DNA from: an uncultured Marinicella sp.
GTDB taxonomy: Bacteria > Pseudomonadota > Gammaproteobacteria > Xanthomonadales > Marinicellaceae
Length of the DNA stretch: 64,000 nt
NCBI GenBank assembly: GCA_947502925.1
Contig: CANNBS010000002.1
Location: 89,079 to 153,078, forward strand
Reading direction: 5' to 3'
Of the stretch, positions 1 to 9,208 are shown piece by piece. The notes beneath the pieces are model-generated. The model was not told the DNA's origin and did no database searches. It was given only the letters and a program-made list of their open reading frames with translations. The stretch's first letter is position 1; each line of letters starts with the position of its first letter. The translations under genes were made by a program, and so were the position numbers.

Positions 1-365
1 TAGGCGCCAATGTTTTGAATCGGTGCAGCTCCCACAGTACCCGGTATCAGTGCCAGATTTTCAATGCCACCGAGTTGTTTGCTGACTGCCCAGACCACCA
101 GCTCATGCCAGGAGGTGCCGGCCCAGGCCACCACCAAATTATCCTCCAGCTGGATATGATTGCGAGGCTGGATATGTGCCACCAGGCGATTAATTTCCGG
201 ACTGAGTAATAAATTGCTGCCACCGGCCAGTACCAGCACTTCAGAGACTTTCAGGTCTCTGGGCAGGGCTTCTAAATCGCTGAGTGAATTTATACGTACA
301 TAGCGATCACAGACACTATCCAGCCCTAAGGTGTTGAATTGTTTAAGGTTGTGGTGTGAATCCAT
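1..365 (-). CDS. murB: UDP-N-acetylenolpyruvoylglucosamine reductase (MurB), 3' end cut by window
   Basis: Reduces UDP-GlcNAc-enolpyruvate to UDP-MurNAc in cytoplasmic peptidoglycan precursor synthesis, using FAD and NADPH. Only the first 121 residues are inside the window. I translated the minus strand directly: the FAD-binding AGGSNLLL motif is at about residues 47-54, and ENLALIPGTVGAAP followed by IQNIGAY at about 102-121 is the MurB family signature. The ATG at 365 lies inside the last codons of pyrD, overlapping it by 23 bases, so the two genes are probably cotranscribed and translationally coupled. Identification is firm; the C-terminal substrate domain cannot be judged. Confidence 0.93.
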   Translation of the reverse strand, partial: MDSHHNLKQFNTLGLDSVCDRYVRINSLSDLEALPRDLKVSEVLVLAGGSNLLLSPEINRLVAHIQPRNHIQLEDNLVVAWAGTSWHELVVWAVSKQLGGIENLALIPGTVGAAPIQNIGA

Positions 366-1380
366 GAGTCTGTGTTAACCAGTGGTTAATGTCTTTAATC
401 AAGCCCGGGCCGTGATAAATAAAGCCGCTGTAAATTTGAATTAAATTGGCGCCGCAATCAAACCGTTGTTGGGCGTCCGCTACACTCATGATACCACCGA
501 CTGCGATAATTGGGAAATCGGGTCCTAACAGCGCACGCATGGTTTTTAAGGTATTTAAAGACAATTTTTTTAAGGGTGCGCCACTCAATCCACCGGTTTG
601 GTCAATTAATTGAGGGTTGCTGTTAAGCTTGTTTGGACGGCTGATGGTGGTATTGGTACAAATCAGGCCGTCTATTTTAGTCTCTTTAAGTACCTGGGCA
701 ATGGCTTTTAATTGATCGGTATTTTCATCCGGTGAAATTTTCACCACCAGCGGAGTGTATTGACCGCTTTTTTTATGGGCTTCTGTTTGCGCTTGTTTTA
801 AGCCGGATAACAGATGATTGAGGCTGTCTTTGCTCTGTAGTGCTCGTAAATTCGGGGTGTTGGGTGAGGAAATATTGATGGTGATGTAATCGGCCAGGGC
901 ATGGGTTTTATTAAAACCAATTAAATAATCATCCAATGCCCGGTTGTTATCGGTGTCTTTATTTTTACCAATATTAATACCTAAAACACCTTTAAAACGA
1001 CTTTTTCTTACCTGCTTAACTAAATAATCCACACCTTTGTTATTAAAACCCATGCGATTAATTATGGCCTGGTCTTTAATTAAACGGAATAAACGCGGTT
1101 TGGGGTTGCCGGCCTGCGGTTTCGGTGTCACGGTACCGACTTCAAGAAAACCAAAACCCAGTCGACTCAAACCACGGATGGCATCAGCATTTTTATCAAA
1201 GCCGGCTGCCAGGCCGACACGTCCTGGAAACTGAATGCCCATCATTTCAATAGGTGCGGCCGGTTGTGCGTTGCCTGTTAATTTAGATAAAGGGCTGCCC
1301 AAAGAATGAATTGCCAAATCATGGGCAGTTTCTGCCGGTAGCTGCTGTAAAAAACGACTGTAGAGTTTGGAGATTATCAT
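343..1380 (-). CDS. pyrD: Dihydroorotate dehydrogenase (quinone), class 2
   Basis: Oxidises dihydroorotate to orotate in pyrimidine synthesis, passing electrons through FMN to the quinone pool at the inner membrane. The 345-residue length and the amphipathic N-terminal extension (YSRFLQQLPAETAHDLAIH) fit class 2 enzymes. The FMN region AAGFDKNA is at about 58-65, and INISSPNTPNLR at about 168-179 carries the catalytic Ser (about 172) of the class 2 family. The start ATG at 1380 is unusual: no Shine-Dalgarno precedes it, and a terminator-like hairpin with a T-run ends only four bases upstream. It overlaps murB downstream. pyrC, another pyrimidine gene, lies at 58.5 kb. Confidence 0.96.
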   Translation of the reverse strand: MIISKLYSRFLQQLPAETAHDLAIHSLGSPLSKLTGNAQPAAPIEMMGIQFPGRVGLAAGFDKNADAIRGLSRLGFGFLEVGTVTPKPQAGNPKPRLFRLIKDQAIINRMGFNNKGVDYLVKQVRKSRFKGVLGINIGKNKDTDNNRALDDYLIGFNKTHALADYITINISSPNTPNLRALQSKDSLNHLLSGLKQAQTEAHKKSGQYTPLVVKISPDENTDQLKAIAQVLKETKIDGLICTNTTISRPNKLNSNPQLIDQTGGLSGAPLKKLSLNTLKTMRALLGPDFPIIAVGGIMSVADAQQRFDCGANLIQIYSGFIYHGPGLIKDINHWLTQTHGFTPQP

Positions 1381-1383
1381 GAT

Positions 1384-1418
1384 AAAAAAGCCCCATCAAA
1401 CGATACGCTTGATGAGGC
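1384..1418 (-). terminator. Intrinsic terminator-like hairpin between the ALDH gene and pyrD
   Basis: On the minus strand a 10-bp stem (1409-1418 with 1390-1399, one G-T pair) with a 9-base loop is followed by six T residues (1384-1389). It would end the etfBA-ALDH transcript. It sits directly against the pyrD start codon, so it could also attenuate pyrD. Confidence 0.8.
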
Positions 1419-1441
1419 TTGATTGGTACAAAACGGTGTCA

Positions 1442-2959
1442 TTAAATATCGAACTTAATACCTTGCGCTAAAGGTAAATCAGTTGAATAGTTAATGGTGT
1501 TGGTTTGACGGCGCATATAAGCTTTCCAGGCATCCGAGCCGGCTTCCCGGCCACCGCCGGTTTCTTTTTCACCGCCAAAAGCACCGCCAATTTCAGCACC
1601 GGAAGTACCGATATTGATGTTGGCGATACCACAATCACTGCCGCGAGCCGATAAAAACTGCTCCGCCTGACGAATGTCATTGCTGAACAGAGCCGAGGAC
1701 AGGCCATGGGCCACACTGTTATGCTGCTCAATGACTTCATCTAAATCTGAATAGGTCATCACATACAAAATCGGTGCAAAGGTTTCAGTCTGAACCACTT
1801 CCCAATCTGATTCGGCCTTAATGATACAGGGCTCAACAAAAAAGCCGGGTCCGTCCCCATAAGGTTTACCACCGGTGAGCACTTCACCGCCGGCTTCTTT
1901 AGCACGGTTTACGGTATTAAGAAAGTTTTGAACTGACACACCATCAATGAGTGGTCCCATCAGGGTGTCTTTATCCAGCGGATTGCCGATTTTAACTTGC
2001 TGATAAGCGTTCACCACTTTATCAATCAACTCATCGGCAATGTCTTCATGGACAAATAAGCGACGGGTGGTGGTACAGCGTTGCCCCGCGGTGCCCACGG
2101 CACCAAAGACAATGGCCGGTACCGCTAATTTTAAGTCTGCTGATTTGTCCACGATTAAGGCGTTATTGCCGCCCAGTTCAAGCAATGAGCGACCCATGCG
2201 TTTGGCCACTTGCACGCCCACCTGTTTACCCACCTGGGTGGAGCCGGTAAAGGACAGTAAATCAACCCGTTCATCATCGACGAAGGTTTTGGCCAGTTCA
2301 TTGCCACCGTCATTAAACAGCATAAAAATCGGTGGATAACCATGGTCTTTAAGCGCCTTGTTACATATATTTTGTACTGCAACACCACATAATGGTGTTT
2401 TCGGGCTGGGTTTCCACACCGAAATATTACCGCAAATGGCAGCAATAAAAGCATTCCATGACCACACCGCTACCGGGAAGTTAAAGGCTGAAATTATGCC
2501 CACCACACCCAACGGATGCCATTGGTCATACATGCGGTGACCGGGGCGCTCTGAATGCATGGTGTTACCGTAAAGCATGCGTGACTGACCCACGGCAAAA
2601 TCAGCCATGTCAATCATTTCCTGAACTTCACCGTCACCTTCTGATTTGATTTTGCCCATTTCAGCGGACACCAAAGAACCCAGGGCATCTTTGTGCTCTC
2701 GCAAGGCATCTGCCACTAAACGCACCGCTTCACCACGCTGGGGAGCCGGGATTTGACGCCATTCTTTGGCTGCGGCTTGTGCGGTTTTGATGACTTTTTC
2801 GTAATCAGCCTCGCTGGCTGAAGTAACACTGCCCAATAATTCGCCGGTGGCGGGGTTATGGGATTCGATTAATCCGGCCGAATCATCGGTTGACCACTGA
2901 TCTCCGGTATAGGTACCGGGGTTGCTGTCTTTGATGCCTAATTCTTTTAAAAAATTCAT
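1442..2959 (-). CDS. amaB: NAD-dependent aldehyde dehydrogenase, ALDH7 type (probable aminoadipate-semialdehyde dehydrogenase)
   Basis: Likely oxidises 2-aminoadipate 6-semialdehyde to 2-aminoadipate in lysine breakdown. The 505-residue protein has the ALDH fold motifs: NPATGE near 35-40, SAFNFP near 157-162, FTGS at 237-240, ELGGNNA at 261-267 (catalytic Glu 261; the Asn-Asn form is typical of ALDH7/antiquitin) and GQRCTTTRR with the nucleophile Cys at 295. I prefer ATG 2959 because AAGGAG lies six bases upstream; an in-frame ATG at 2974 overlaps the etfA stop but lacks a ribosome site. Third gene of an operon with etfB and etfA. The substrate is inferred from family similarity; the ALDH assignment is firm. 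Confidence 0.87.
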   Translation of the reverse strand: MNFLKELGIKDSNPGTYTGDQWSTDDSAGLIESHNPATGELLGSVTSASEADYEKVIKTAQAAAKEWRQIPAPQRGEAVRLVADALREHKDALGSLVSAEMGKIKSEGDGEVQEMIDMADFAVGQSRMLYGNTMHSERPGHRMYDQWHPLGVVGIISAFNFPVAVWSWNAFIAAICGNISVWKPSPKTPLCGVAVQNICNKALKDHGYPPIFMLFNDGGNELAKTFVDDERVDLLSFTGSTQVGKQVGVQVAKRMGRSLLELGGNNALIVDKSADLKLAVPAIVFGAVGTAGQRCTTTRRLFVHEDIADELIDKVVNAYQQVKIGNPLDKDTLMGPLIDGVSVQNFLNTVNRAKEAGGEVLTGGKPYGDGPGFFVEPCIIKAESDWEVVQTETFAPILYVMTYSDLDEVIEQHNSVAHGLSSALFSNDIRQAEQFLSARGSDCGIANINIGTSGAEIGGAFGGEKETGGGREAGSDAWKAYMRRQTNTINYSTDLPLAQGIKFDI

Positions 2960-2970
2960 GGATAACTCCT

Positions 2971-3903
2971 TCATAGTTTCTCTGTCATTTCGGGGATAAC
3001 TTTAAATAAGTCACCCACCAAGCCGATATCAGCCACCTCAAAAATAGGGGCATCGGCATCTTTGTTAATGGCGACAATGGTGCCGGCGTCTTTGATTCCG
3101 GTCAGATGTTGAATGGCCCCTGAAATACCAAAACACATATACAAATCCGGGGCAATAATTTTACCGGTTTGGCCAACCTGCATATCGTTAGGCACATAAC
3201 CGGCATCCACGGCCGCCCGTGAGGCACCAGTGGCTGCACCGATTTTATCGGCCAATTCAAACACCATGTCGAAGTTTTCTTTGGAACCAACACCACGGCC
3301 ACCTGAAATCACTTTAGCGGCAGTTTGTAGATCAGGCCGATCAGAATCACCTGTGGCTAATTTCACAAATGAGGTATGTTCAGCGGCGGTTTCTAAGCTG
3401 CTTTCCTTTATTTCAGCCGAACCACCATCAGTTTTATCCGCTTCATAAGAAGCGGTGCGCACGGTAGCAACCTGATGATCGCTGTCTGTTGAAACGGTTA
3501 TAATGGCATTACCGGCATAAATAGGACGCTTGTAGTTGTTACTGTCAATCACTTCCATGATGTCACTGATTTGATTAACACCCATTAAGGCAGCCACCCG
3601 CGGCATCACGTCTTTGCCAAAGGTGGTGGATGGGCCCCATACATGACTGTAGCCTTGGGCCATATCGGCAATGGTGGGGGCAATGGAAGCCGCCAGTTGA
3701 TCGTGATTATCATCACAGGTCACCACATGTACAGTAGCAACACCTTCAAACTGAGTCAATTCATTGGCCAGATCGACATTGGGGGCAAATAGCACCATGT
3801 CGATGGTGTCGGCATTTAATTGTTTAGCGGCGGTCAAAACTTTGGCCGTTGATTGGTTAATGCTGTCACCGTTATGTTCGGCCAGGATAAAAACTTTACT
3901 CAT
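2971..3903 (-). CDS. etfA: Electron transfer flavoprotein, alpha subunit
   Basis: Forms the FAD-carrying heterodimer with EtfB that collects electrons from acyl-CoA and related dehydrogenases and delivers them to ETF:quinone oxidoreductase. 310 residues, the usual length. The C-terminal FAD domain is clear: [11 protein letters not shown] near 200, then [36 protein letters not shown] and [21 protein letters not shown]. The ATG overlaps the etfB stop by four bases (ATGA), so translation is probably coupled. The adjacent ALDH7 gene suggests the electrons come from lysine or other amino acid degradation; that link is inference. Confidence 0.96.
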   Translation of the reverse strand: MSKVFILAEHNGDSINQSTAKVLTAAKQLNADTIDMVLFAPNVDLANELTQFEGVATVHVVTCDDNHDQLAASIAPTIADMAQGYSHVWGPSTTFGKDVMPRVAALMGVNQISDIMEVIDSNNYKRPIYAGNAIITVSTDSDHQVATVRTASYEADKTDGGSAEIKESSLETAAEHTSFVKLATGDSDRPDLQTAAKVISGGRGVGSKENFDMVFELADKIGAATGASRAAVDAGYVPNDMQVGQTGKIIAPDLYMCFGISGAIQHLTGIKDAGTIVAINKDADAPIFEVADIGLVGDLFKVIPEMTEKL

Positions 3904-4652
3904 GATAATAACCCCTTGTCTTTTAACATGTTGACTAATTCCTCCACCGATTCAACCATCACACCTTTTTGGCGCGGTTGTGGTGGTTCATATTGGCTGG
4001 CTTCGATGCGATGATTACTGCGCTCGGACGCCAGATCATCAATCGCCAGCGTTTCCAGCGGTTTTTTCTTGGCTTTCATGATATCCGGCAATTTCACAAA
4101 TCGTGGTTCATTCAGACGTAAGTCAGTGGAAATAACCGCCGGCAATTCAACCTCAATAGTTTGCAATCCGGCATCCACTTCACGGGTGGCCTGCAATCCT
4201 TTATCGGTAAATTCTATTTCTGACACAAACGTGGCTTGTGGCCGGTTCCATAAAGTGGCCAGCATTTGTGGGGTTTGGTTATTGTCATCATCAATGGCTT
4301 GCTTGCCTGTGATAACCAGACCGGGCTGTTCTTTTTCAATGACTTTAAGCAATACTTGTGCCGCTTGTAAAGGTTGTACAGCCTGTTCGCTATTCACCAG
4401 AATGGCACGATCAGCACCCATGGCCATGGCGGTTCTGAGTTGTTGTTGTGAAGCGTCGTCACCGATGGTGACCACCACCACTTCATCGGCTTTGCCTTGC
4501 TCTTTTATTCGCAGGGCTTCTTCTACAGCAATTTCGTCAAACGGATTGATGCTCATTTTCACACCGTCAATGGCCACACCGGAGCCATCCGGTTTAACCT
4601 GAACACGAACGTTGTAGTCCACAACGCGTTTTATGGCGACAAGTATTTTCAT
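3900..4652 (-). CDS. etfB: Electron transfer flavoprotein, beta subunit
   Basis: Partner of EtfA; binds AMP and docks with dehydrogenases. 250 residues. The start MKILVAIKRVVDYN, NPFDEIAVEEALR near 36-48 and TGKQAIDDDNNQTPQMLA near 115-132 are characteristic, followed by the docking region EVELPAVISTDLRLNEPR and KAKKKPLE. First gene of the etfB-etfA-ALDH operon. No Shine-Dalgarno is visible before the ATG, but an extended -10 promoter lies about 30 bases upstream, giving a short leader. Nothing unusual in the protein. Confidence 0.96.
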   Translation of the reverse strand: MKILVAIKRVVDYNVRVQVKPDGSGVAIDGVKMSINPFDEIAVEEALRIKEQGKADEVVVVTIGDDASQQQLRTAMAMGADRAILVNSEQAVQPLQAAQVLLKVIEKEQPGLVITGKQAIDDDNNQTPQMLATLWNRPQATFVSEIEFTDKGLQATREVDAGLQTIEVELPAVISTDLRLNEPRFVKLPDIMKAKKKPLETLAIDDLASERSNHRIEASQYEPPQPRQKGVMVESVEELVNMLKDKGLLS

Positions 4653-4681
4653 AGAATCTATACAGTTGTAAAAGGCGCTGA

Positions 4682-4690
4682 ATTATATCA
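4682..4690 (-). promoter_or_regulatory. Candidate extended -10 promoter for etfBA-ALDH
   Basis: The minus strand reads TGA followed by TATAAT (TATAAT at 4682-4687). The predicted start is about 20-25 bases before the etfB ATG. No good -35 box is visible, which is usual for extended -10 promoters. A small inverted repeat CAGAG/CTCTG lies just upstream near 4711-4723. Confidence 0.5.
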
Positions 4691-4735
4691 TTAACGTGTT
4701 CAGAATTCATTAGCAGAGGAACTCTGATTAACGCT

Positions 4736-5683
4736 TTATTTGGATTTTTTGAAACCGTTTTTTAAATCTTTTATATAGCAATGAAAAATTAATCGTCTGC
4801 TGACAAAGACCGGTAGCGGGAATGGCCATGACAACAGCCAGCCAAGAATTAATTCAGGCATATATTTAAGCATAACAAGTCCCTGTGCAAGCGGCTTTCG
4901 CCAGGCTGTAAAATGCTTTTTAATATAAATGTGTTTAGCGGCCAGGCCGGCACTTTTACTGCGCACACGATCGGATAATCGATGTTTACTGGAAACACCA
5001 TGATGGTGGAGCCATGTGGTCCGGTTGGTCATGCCGACTGTTAAACCATTTAGTACAGCACGACGGCATAAATCCACATCTTCCATAAACATAAAAAAAT
5101 CCTCATCCCAGCCACCTAATTGCTTAAAGTCCTGGTTTCTCATTAATATCACCGCGCCGGAAATCCAGTCACATTTCACTAATGCTTCATCGTGTGAGGT
5201 GTTTTTAGCCTGCTTAAACAAACCACCTAATAAAGGAATATACCGTGACAGACTGGGGAATCGACCACATATGTTTTGTGTCTGTCCCTGATTATTCACT
5301 TGCATCGGTGCCAATAAATCCACTGCCTCACTGTCATACGTTTTTATTAAATCATTTAAGCCATGTTCAGGGATTTCAATGTCGGGATTACAAAATAGCA
5401 GTAAATCACCGTTGGCTTGTGCGGCACCTAAATTGCAACCACCGGCAAAACCCACATTACGGTCGTTATAAATCCATTCAACATTGAGCTTGTGCTTTTT
5501 AAGTCGGGCATCGAGCCGGGTAAAATCCGGTTTTGCCTGAGATGATTGATTGTCAACAATAACGACCTGTAATGATTTAATCACAGCAGGGTCGATGGTT
5601 TGACTGATCAGACTTTGTAGTAAGTTCGATAACACCTGCCAGCTGTTGTAATTAACAATAATTATTGAAACAGAATAGGGCAT
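4736..5683 (-). CDS. Family 2 glycosyltransferase, rhamnosyltransferase-like
   Basis: Transfers a sugar from a nucleotide donor to a growing surface polysaccharide at the cytoplasmic face of the inner membrane. The 315-residue protein opens with SVSIIIVNYNSWQVL, typical of GT-A folds, then VVIVDNQSS near 42-50, NVGFAGGCNLGA near 76-87 and FCNPDIEIP (the DXD-like metal and nucleotide site) near 97-105. WDEDFFMFMEDVDLC near 190-205 is the usual acceptor-side acidic motif of WbbL-like enzymes. The C-terminus has a hydrophobic stretch (LILGWLLSWPFPLPVFV). It faces the dTDP-rhamnose operon across 129 bases, so dTDP-L-rhamnose is a reasonable donor guess, not proven. Confidence 0.85.
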   Translation of the reverse strand: MPYSVSIIIVNYNSWQVLSNLLQSLISQTIDPAVIKSLQVVIVDNQSSQAKPDFTRLDARLKKHKLNVEWIYNDRNVGFAGGCNLGAAQANGDLLLFCNPDIEIPEHGLNDLIKTYDSEAVDLLAPMQVNNQGQTQNICGRFPSLSRYIPLLGGLFKQAKNTSHDEALVKCDWISGAVILMRNQDFKQLGGWDEDFFMFMEDVDLCRRAVLNGLTVGMTNRTTWLHHHGVSSKHRLSDRVRSKSAGLAAKHIYIKKHFTAWRKPLAQGLVMLKYMPELILGWLLSWPFPLPVFVSRRLIFHCYIKDLKNGFKKSK

Positions 5684-5756
5684 AGATGGCGGACAGGGTA
5701 GTAAAAAAATGACATTATAACTTAGTTTTCATTCATACCTGAACGTCTGCATGGGG

Positions 5757-5785
5757 CTGACCCATGGATGGCATTCTGCTATAAT
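5757..5785 (+). promoter_or_regulatory. Candidate promoter of the rfb operon
   Basis: CTGACC (5757-5762), a 17-base spacer and TATAAT (5780-5785) preceded by TGC (extended -10). The predicted start is near 5792, giving a leader of about 20 bases without a Shine-Dalgarno before the rfbB ATG at 5813. Confidence 0.6.
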
Positions 5786-5812
5786 TGAGCGTTTTTACGG
5801 ACTTTATTAACG

Positions 5813-6889
5813 ATGCAGCAAAAATGGTTAGTCACCGGTGGTGCCGGCTTTATCGGTGGCAATTTTGTATTGCGCCAGGTGTTAAAACATAACAGAGCCA
5901 TTATTAACCTCGATAAGCTCACCTATGCCGGTAACCTCGATACCTTATCGGTACTCAACGACAATCCTCTACACCGGATGGTGCATGGTGATATCCAGGA
6001 TCAAAGCCTACTCAATCAACTATTACAGGAACAACAACCTGATGCGGTGGTGCATTTTGCCGCAGAATCACACGTAGATCGTTCCATTGAAGGCCCGAAA
6101 GACTTTATTTCCACCAATGTCATGGGAACCTTTCATTTGTTGCAAGCGGTGTTGGCTTATTACCAAGCCCTTCCGGCTAAGAAACAACAGCAGTTTCGGT
6201 TTTTGCATGTTTCAACGGATGAAGTTTATGGCTCACTGGGCGACACCGGTTTATTCACCGAAACCACTCCGTATGCGCCCAATTCACCGTATTCAGCCTC
6301 TAAGGCTGCCTCAGATCATTTAGTGCGCGCCTATCATCACACCTACGGCTTGCCGGTGTTGACCACCAACTGTTCCAATAACTATGGCCCGTATCAGTTT
6401 CCGGAAAAACTGATTCCTTTAATGATTGATAAGGCTTTAACCGGACAGGATTTACCGATCTATGGTGATGGTAAAAATGTCCGCGACTGGTTGTATGTGG
6501 AAGACCATTGCCGGGCCATTGAAACAGTGATTGATCAAGGTCGATTGGGTGAGGTTTATAATGTCGGTGGCAACGAAGAATGGCAAAACATCGATATTGT
6601 GCATGCCGTCTGTAACTGTTTAGACCGATTAAAGCCGTCTGATAATTCATATAAAGAGCAAATAACTTTTGTGAAAGACCGTCCCGGTCACGATAGAAGA
6701 TATGCCATTGATTCCAGTAAGTTACAGAATGAACTTAACTGGAAGCCTCAGGAAACATTCGAGTCAGGACTGGAAAAAACCATTCGATGGTATTTAGATA
6801 ATCAACACTGGGTTGAACGTGTCAAAGACGGCAGTTATCAGGGTCAGCGTTTGGGTGAAGCCATGACACAATCTGAGGAGACAGTATGA
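5813..6889 (+). CDS. rfbB: dTDP-glucose 4,6-dehydratase
   Basis: Second step of dTDP-L-rhamnose synthesis: NAD-dependent conversion of dTDP-glucose to the 4-keto-6-deoxy sugar in the cytoplasm. 358 residues. The Rossmann motif GGAGFIGG is near 8-15, [12 protein letters not shown] near 34-45, [10 protein letters not shown] near 84-93, STDEVYG (catalytic Thr/Asp/Glu) near 133-139, and the active-site [11 protein letters not shown] near 161-171. First gene of rfbBACD, each following gene overlapping by four bases. The promoter just upstream is shared by the whole block, which runs on to manC and two phosphatase genes. Confidence 0.96.
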   Translation: MQQKWLVTGGAGFIGGNFVLRQVLKHNRAIINLDKLTYAGNLDTLSVLNDNPLHRMVHGDIQDQSLLNQLLQEQQPDAVVHFAAESHVDRSIEGPKDFISTNVMGTFHLLQAVLAYYQALPAKKQQQFRFLHVSTDEVYGSLGDTGLFTETTPYAPNSPYSASKAASDHLVRAYHHTYGLPVLTTNCSNNYGPYQFPEKLIPLMIDKALTGQDLPIYGDGKNVRDWLYVEDHCRAIETVIDQGRLGEVYNVGGNEEWQNIDIVHAVCNCLDRLKPSDNSYKEQITFVKDRPGHDRRYAIDSSKLQNELNWKPQETFESGLEKTIRWYLDNQHWVERVKDGSYQGQRLGEAMTQSEETV

Positions 6890-7764
6890 ATCGCAAAGGA
6901 ATTATTTTAGCCGGTGGTTCGGGCACCCGTTTATATCCCTTAACCCATTCCATCAGCAAACAACTGCTGCCGGTTTATGACAAACCGATGATTTATTATC
7001 CCTTGAGCACTTTAATGAGTGCCGGTATTCGTGACGTGCTTATTATCAATACGCCTCATGAACAACCGCTGTTTAAAGCGTTGTTAGGGGATGGTTCACA
7101 ATGGGGCATGTCACTTCAATATGCGGTGCAACCTGAGCCGGGCGGACTGGCACAGGCTTTTTTGATTGGTGAAGATTTTATTGACAATGCCCCCAGCTGC
7201 CTGATTTTAGGTGATAATATTTTTCATGGCGCCGGTATGCGTCAGTTGATGCGCAACGCCGGCGAACGTGACAGCGGTGCCACAGTGTTCGGTTACCGGG
7301 TGCATGATCCTGAGCGCTATGGTGTGGCGGCTTTTAATGAAGACGGGCAGGTGATTGATTTAGAAGAAAAACCGGCCAGGCCAAAATCAAATTTTGCTGT
7401 CACAGGCCTCTATTTTTATGACAATCAGGTGGTTGATATCGCCAAATCTCTCAAACCCTCGCCACGGGGTGAGCTGGAAATCACTGATTTGAATAAGGTT
7501 TATTTACAACAACAAAACCTTCAGGTGGAGTTGATGGGGCGCGGTTTTGCCTGGTTGGATACCGGTACCCACGATTCTCTGGCGGAAGCCACTAATTTTA
7601 TTTCCACGATTGAGCGGCGTCAGGGCATAAAAATTGCCTGTCCTGAGGAAATTGCCTTTAACCAGGGATGGATAACGGCTGAACAAGTATTGGAATTAGC
7701 CGAACCCATTAAGAAAAATGGTTATGGCCAATACCTGATTTCTTTGATTAAATACCAACAATGA
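6886..7764 (+). CDS. rfbA: Glucose-1-phosphate thymidylyltransferase
   Basis: Makes dTDP-glucose from glucose-1-phosphate and dTTP, the first and feedback-controlled step of dTDP-L-rhamnose synthesis. 292 residues, standard length. The nucleotide-binding loop [16 protein letters not shown] is at residues 5-20, then [26 protein letters not shown] near 108-115, and EITDLN with [13 protein letters not shown] in the C-terminal half. The ATG overlaps the rfbB stop by four bases, with GAGGAGA upstream as ribosome site. Confidence 0.97.
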   Translation: MNRKGIILAGGSGTRLYPLTHSISKQLLPVYDKPMIYYPLSTLMSAGIRDVLIINTPHEQPLFKALLGDGSQWGMSLQYAVQPEPGGLAQAFLIGEDFIDNAPSCLILGDNIFHGAGMRQLMRNAGERDSGATVFGYRVHDPERYGVAAFNEDGQVIDLEEKPARPKSNFAVTGLYFYDNQVVDIAKSLKPSPRGELEITDLNKVYLQQQNLQVELMGRGFAWLDTGTHDSLAEATNFISTIERRQGIKIACPEEIAFNQGWITAEQVLELAEPIKKNGYGQYLISLIKYQQ

Positions 7765-8318
7765 ATGTTATCGAAACAGCGATCCCTGGGGTCTTAATTA
7801 TTGAGCCAAAAGTATTTGGTGATGCGCGTGGCTATTTTATGGAATCCTGGCAACAGCAGCGCTACAAAGACATCGGTATTCAGTCTGATTTTGTGCAATC
7901 CAATGTTTCAAAGTCTGCACACGGTGTGTTGCGGGGCTTGCATTTTCAAAATCCCAACCCACAGGGTAAATTGGTCTCGGTTCTGGTTGGTGAAGTGTAT
8001 GATGTGGCGGTGGATATTCGTCAAGGTTCACCCACCTTTGGTCGATATGTAGGCGTCACCTTAAATGCCGATAACCACCGGCAATTTTATGTGCCAGAGG
8101 GCTTTGCACACGGCTTTTGTGTGACTTCTGATGAGGCCGTATTTAGTTACCTATGCACTGATTATTACAATGCCGACGCGGATGCCTCGATTGCCTGGGA
8201 TGATGCGGATATTGGTATTGACTGGCCGGTTAAATCACCGCAATTATCCGACAAGGATAAAGCGGCCAGCACATTGGCCGAATTTCCCACAGAACGATTA
8301 CCGCGTTTTCAATCATGA
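7761..8318 (+). CDS. rfbC: dTDP-4-dehydrorhamnose 3,5-epimerase
   Basis: Third enzyme of dTDP-L-rhamnose synthesis, inverting C3 and C5 of the keto sugar; a small cupin-fold dimer. 185 residues. [12 protein letters not shown] near 20-31, then [16 protein letters not shown] near 58-73 with the catalytic His, [11 protein letters not shown], and VPEGFAHGF near 112-120. Starts four bases before the rfbA stop and itself overlaps rfbD by four bases, so the four rml genes are translationally chained. Confidence 0.96.
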   Translation: MNVIETAIPGVLIIEPKVFGDARGYFMESWQQQRYKDIGIQSDFVQSNVSKSAHGVLRGLHFQNPNPQGKLVSVLVGEVYDVAVDIRQGSPTFGRYVGVTLNADNHRQFYVPEGFAHGFCVTSDEAVFSYLCTDYYNADADASIAWDDADIGIDWPVKSPQLSDKDKAASTLAEFPTERLPRFQS

Positions 8319-9208
8319 AGATTTTACTGACCGGTGCAGATGGACAGGTGGGTTTTGAATTGTGGCGGACACTGCAGTTCAACCGGGAGGTGATTCCGAC
8401 CACCTCAGATGGCCGCGATGTCAACGGCATGAGTACCATTAAATTTGATCTGAATGATGCCGATGACGTCAATAAAAAATTAGAAGCCATCGCACCGGAT
8501 GTGATTTGTAATGCCGCGGCTTATACCGCTGTAGATCAGGCTGAAACAGATGTGGATTTGGCCCATCGGCTGAACGCCGAGGCAGTGGCGCAAATGGCAG
8601 AATTTTGTCGCAACAAAAAATTGCTGATGCTCCATTATTCAACGGATTATGTGTTTGCCGGTAATGACCGAAAATTTGCCTGGCGTGAGCAAGATCCGAT
8701 CAATCCCCAATCGGTGTATGGCCAAAGTAAAGCAGATGGTGAACAAGCCCTGATTGACAGCGGTTGCGAGCACATGATTTTTCGCACCGCCTGGGTGTAC
8801 AGTAACCGGCGTCACAATTTCTTAAAAACCATGTTGAAACTGGCGCAAAGCCATGATGAATTAAAGGTCGTAAACGATCAACAGGGCACGCCCACCTGGG
8901 CCAACACTATTGCCCTGGCTACCATGTTGTCATTAAATATACCTGAAAGCGGTGTCTATCATTTAACCGCTGCCGGTCACACCACCTGGTATGGGTTTGC
9001 CAAACGTATTTTTGAGCAGGCGGTTCGCATTGGTTTATTGGACAGTAAGCCTAAATTAATCCCGGTCAGCAGCGAGCAATTTCCAACCGCTGCCATCCGA
9101 CCCAATTATTCTGTACTCGATTGCCAAAAATTTGCCGGTACCTTTAATGTTAAACTACCGCATTGGCAAACAACTTTACAACTTTGTATGCAAAGGATGT
9201 CTTTATGA
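8315..9208 (+). CDS. rfbD: dTDP-4-dehydrorhamnose reductase
   Basis: Final NADPH-dependent step giving dTDP-L-rhamnose. 297 residues of short-chain dehydrogenase type. [16 protein letters not shown] holds the nucleotide-binding glycines, CNAAAYTAVDQAE is near 62-74, YSTDYVFAG near 108-116, and YGQSKADGEQAL near 135-146 provides the YxxxK pair. FRTAWVYS and the C-terminal RPNYSVLDCQKF are family motifs. The stop overlaps the preferred manC start at 9205 by four bases. Confidence 0.96.
   Translation: MKILLTGADGQVGFELWRTLQFNREVIPTTSDGRDVNGMSTIKFDLNDADDVNKKLEAIAPDVICNAAAYTAVDQAETDVDLAHRLNAEAVAQMAEFCRNKKLLMLHYSTDYVFAGNDRKFAWREQDPINPQSVYGQSKADGEQALIDSGCEHMIFRTAWVYSNRRHNFLKTMLKLAQSHDELKVVNDQQGTPTWANTIALATMLSLNIPESGVYHLTAAGHTTWYGFAKRIFEQAVRIGLLDSKPKLIPVSSEQFPTAAIRPNYSVLDCQKFAGTFNVKLPHWQTTLQLCMQRMSL

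Noticed and set aside
15-209. Plus-strand open frame near the window start
   Set aside because: It is antisense to murB, whose minus-strand translation has clear family motifs.
5016-5487. Plus-strand frames opposite the GT2 glycosyltransferase
   Set aside because: Antisense to a gene with intact GT2 motifs; no start signals of their own.
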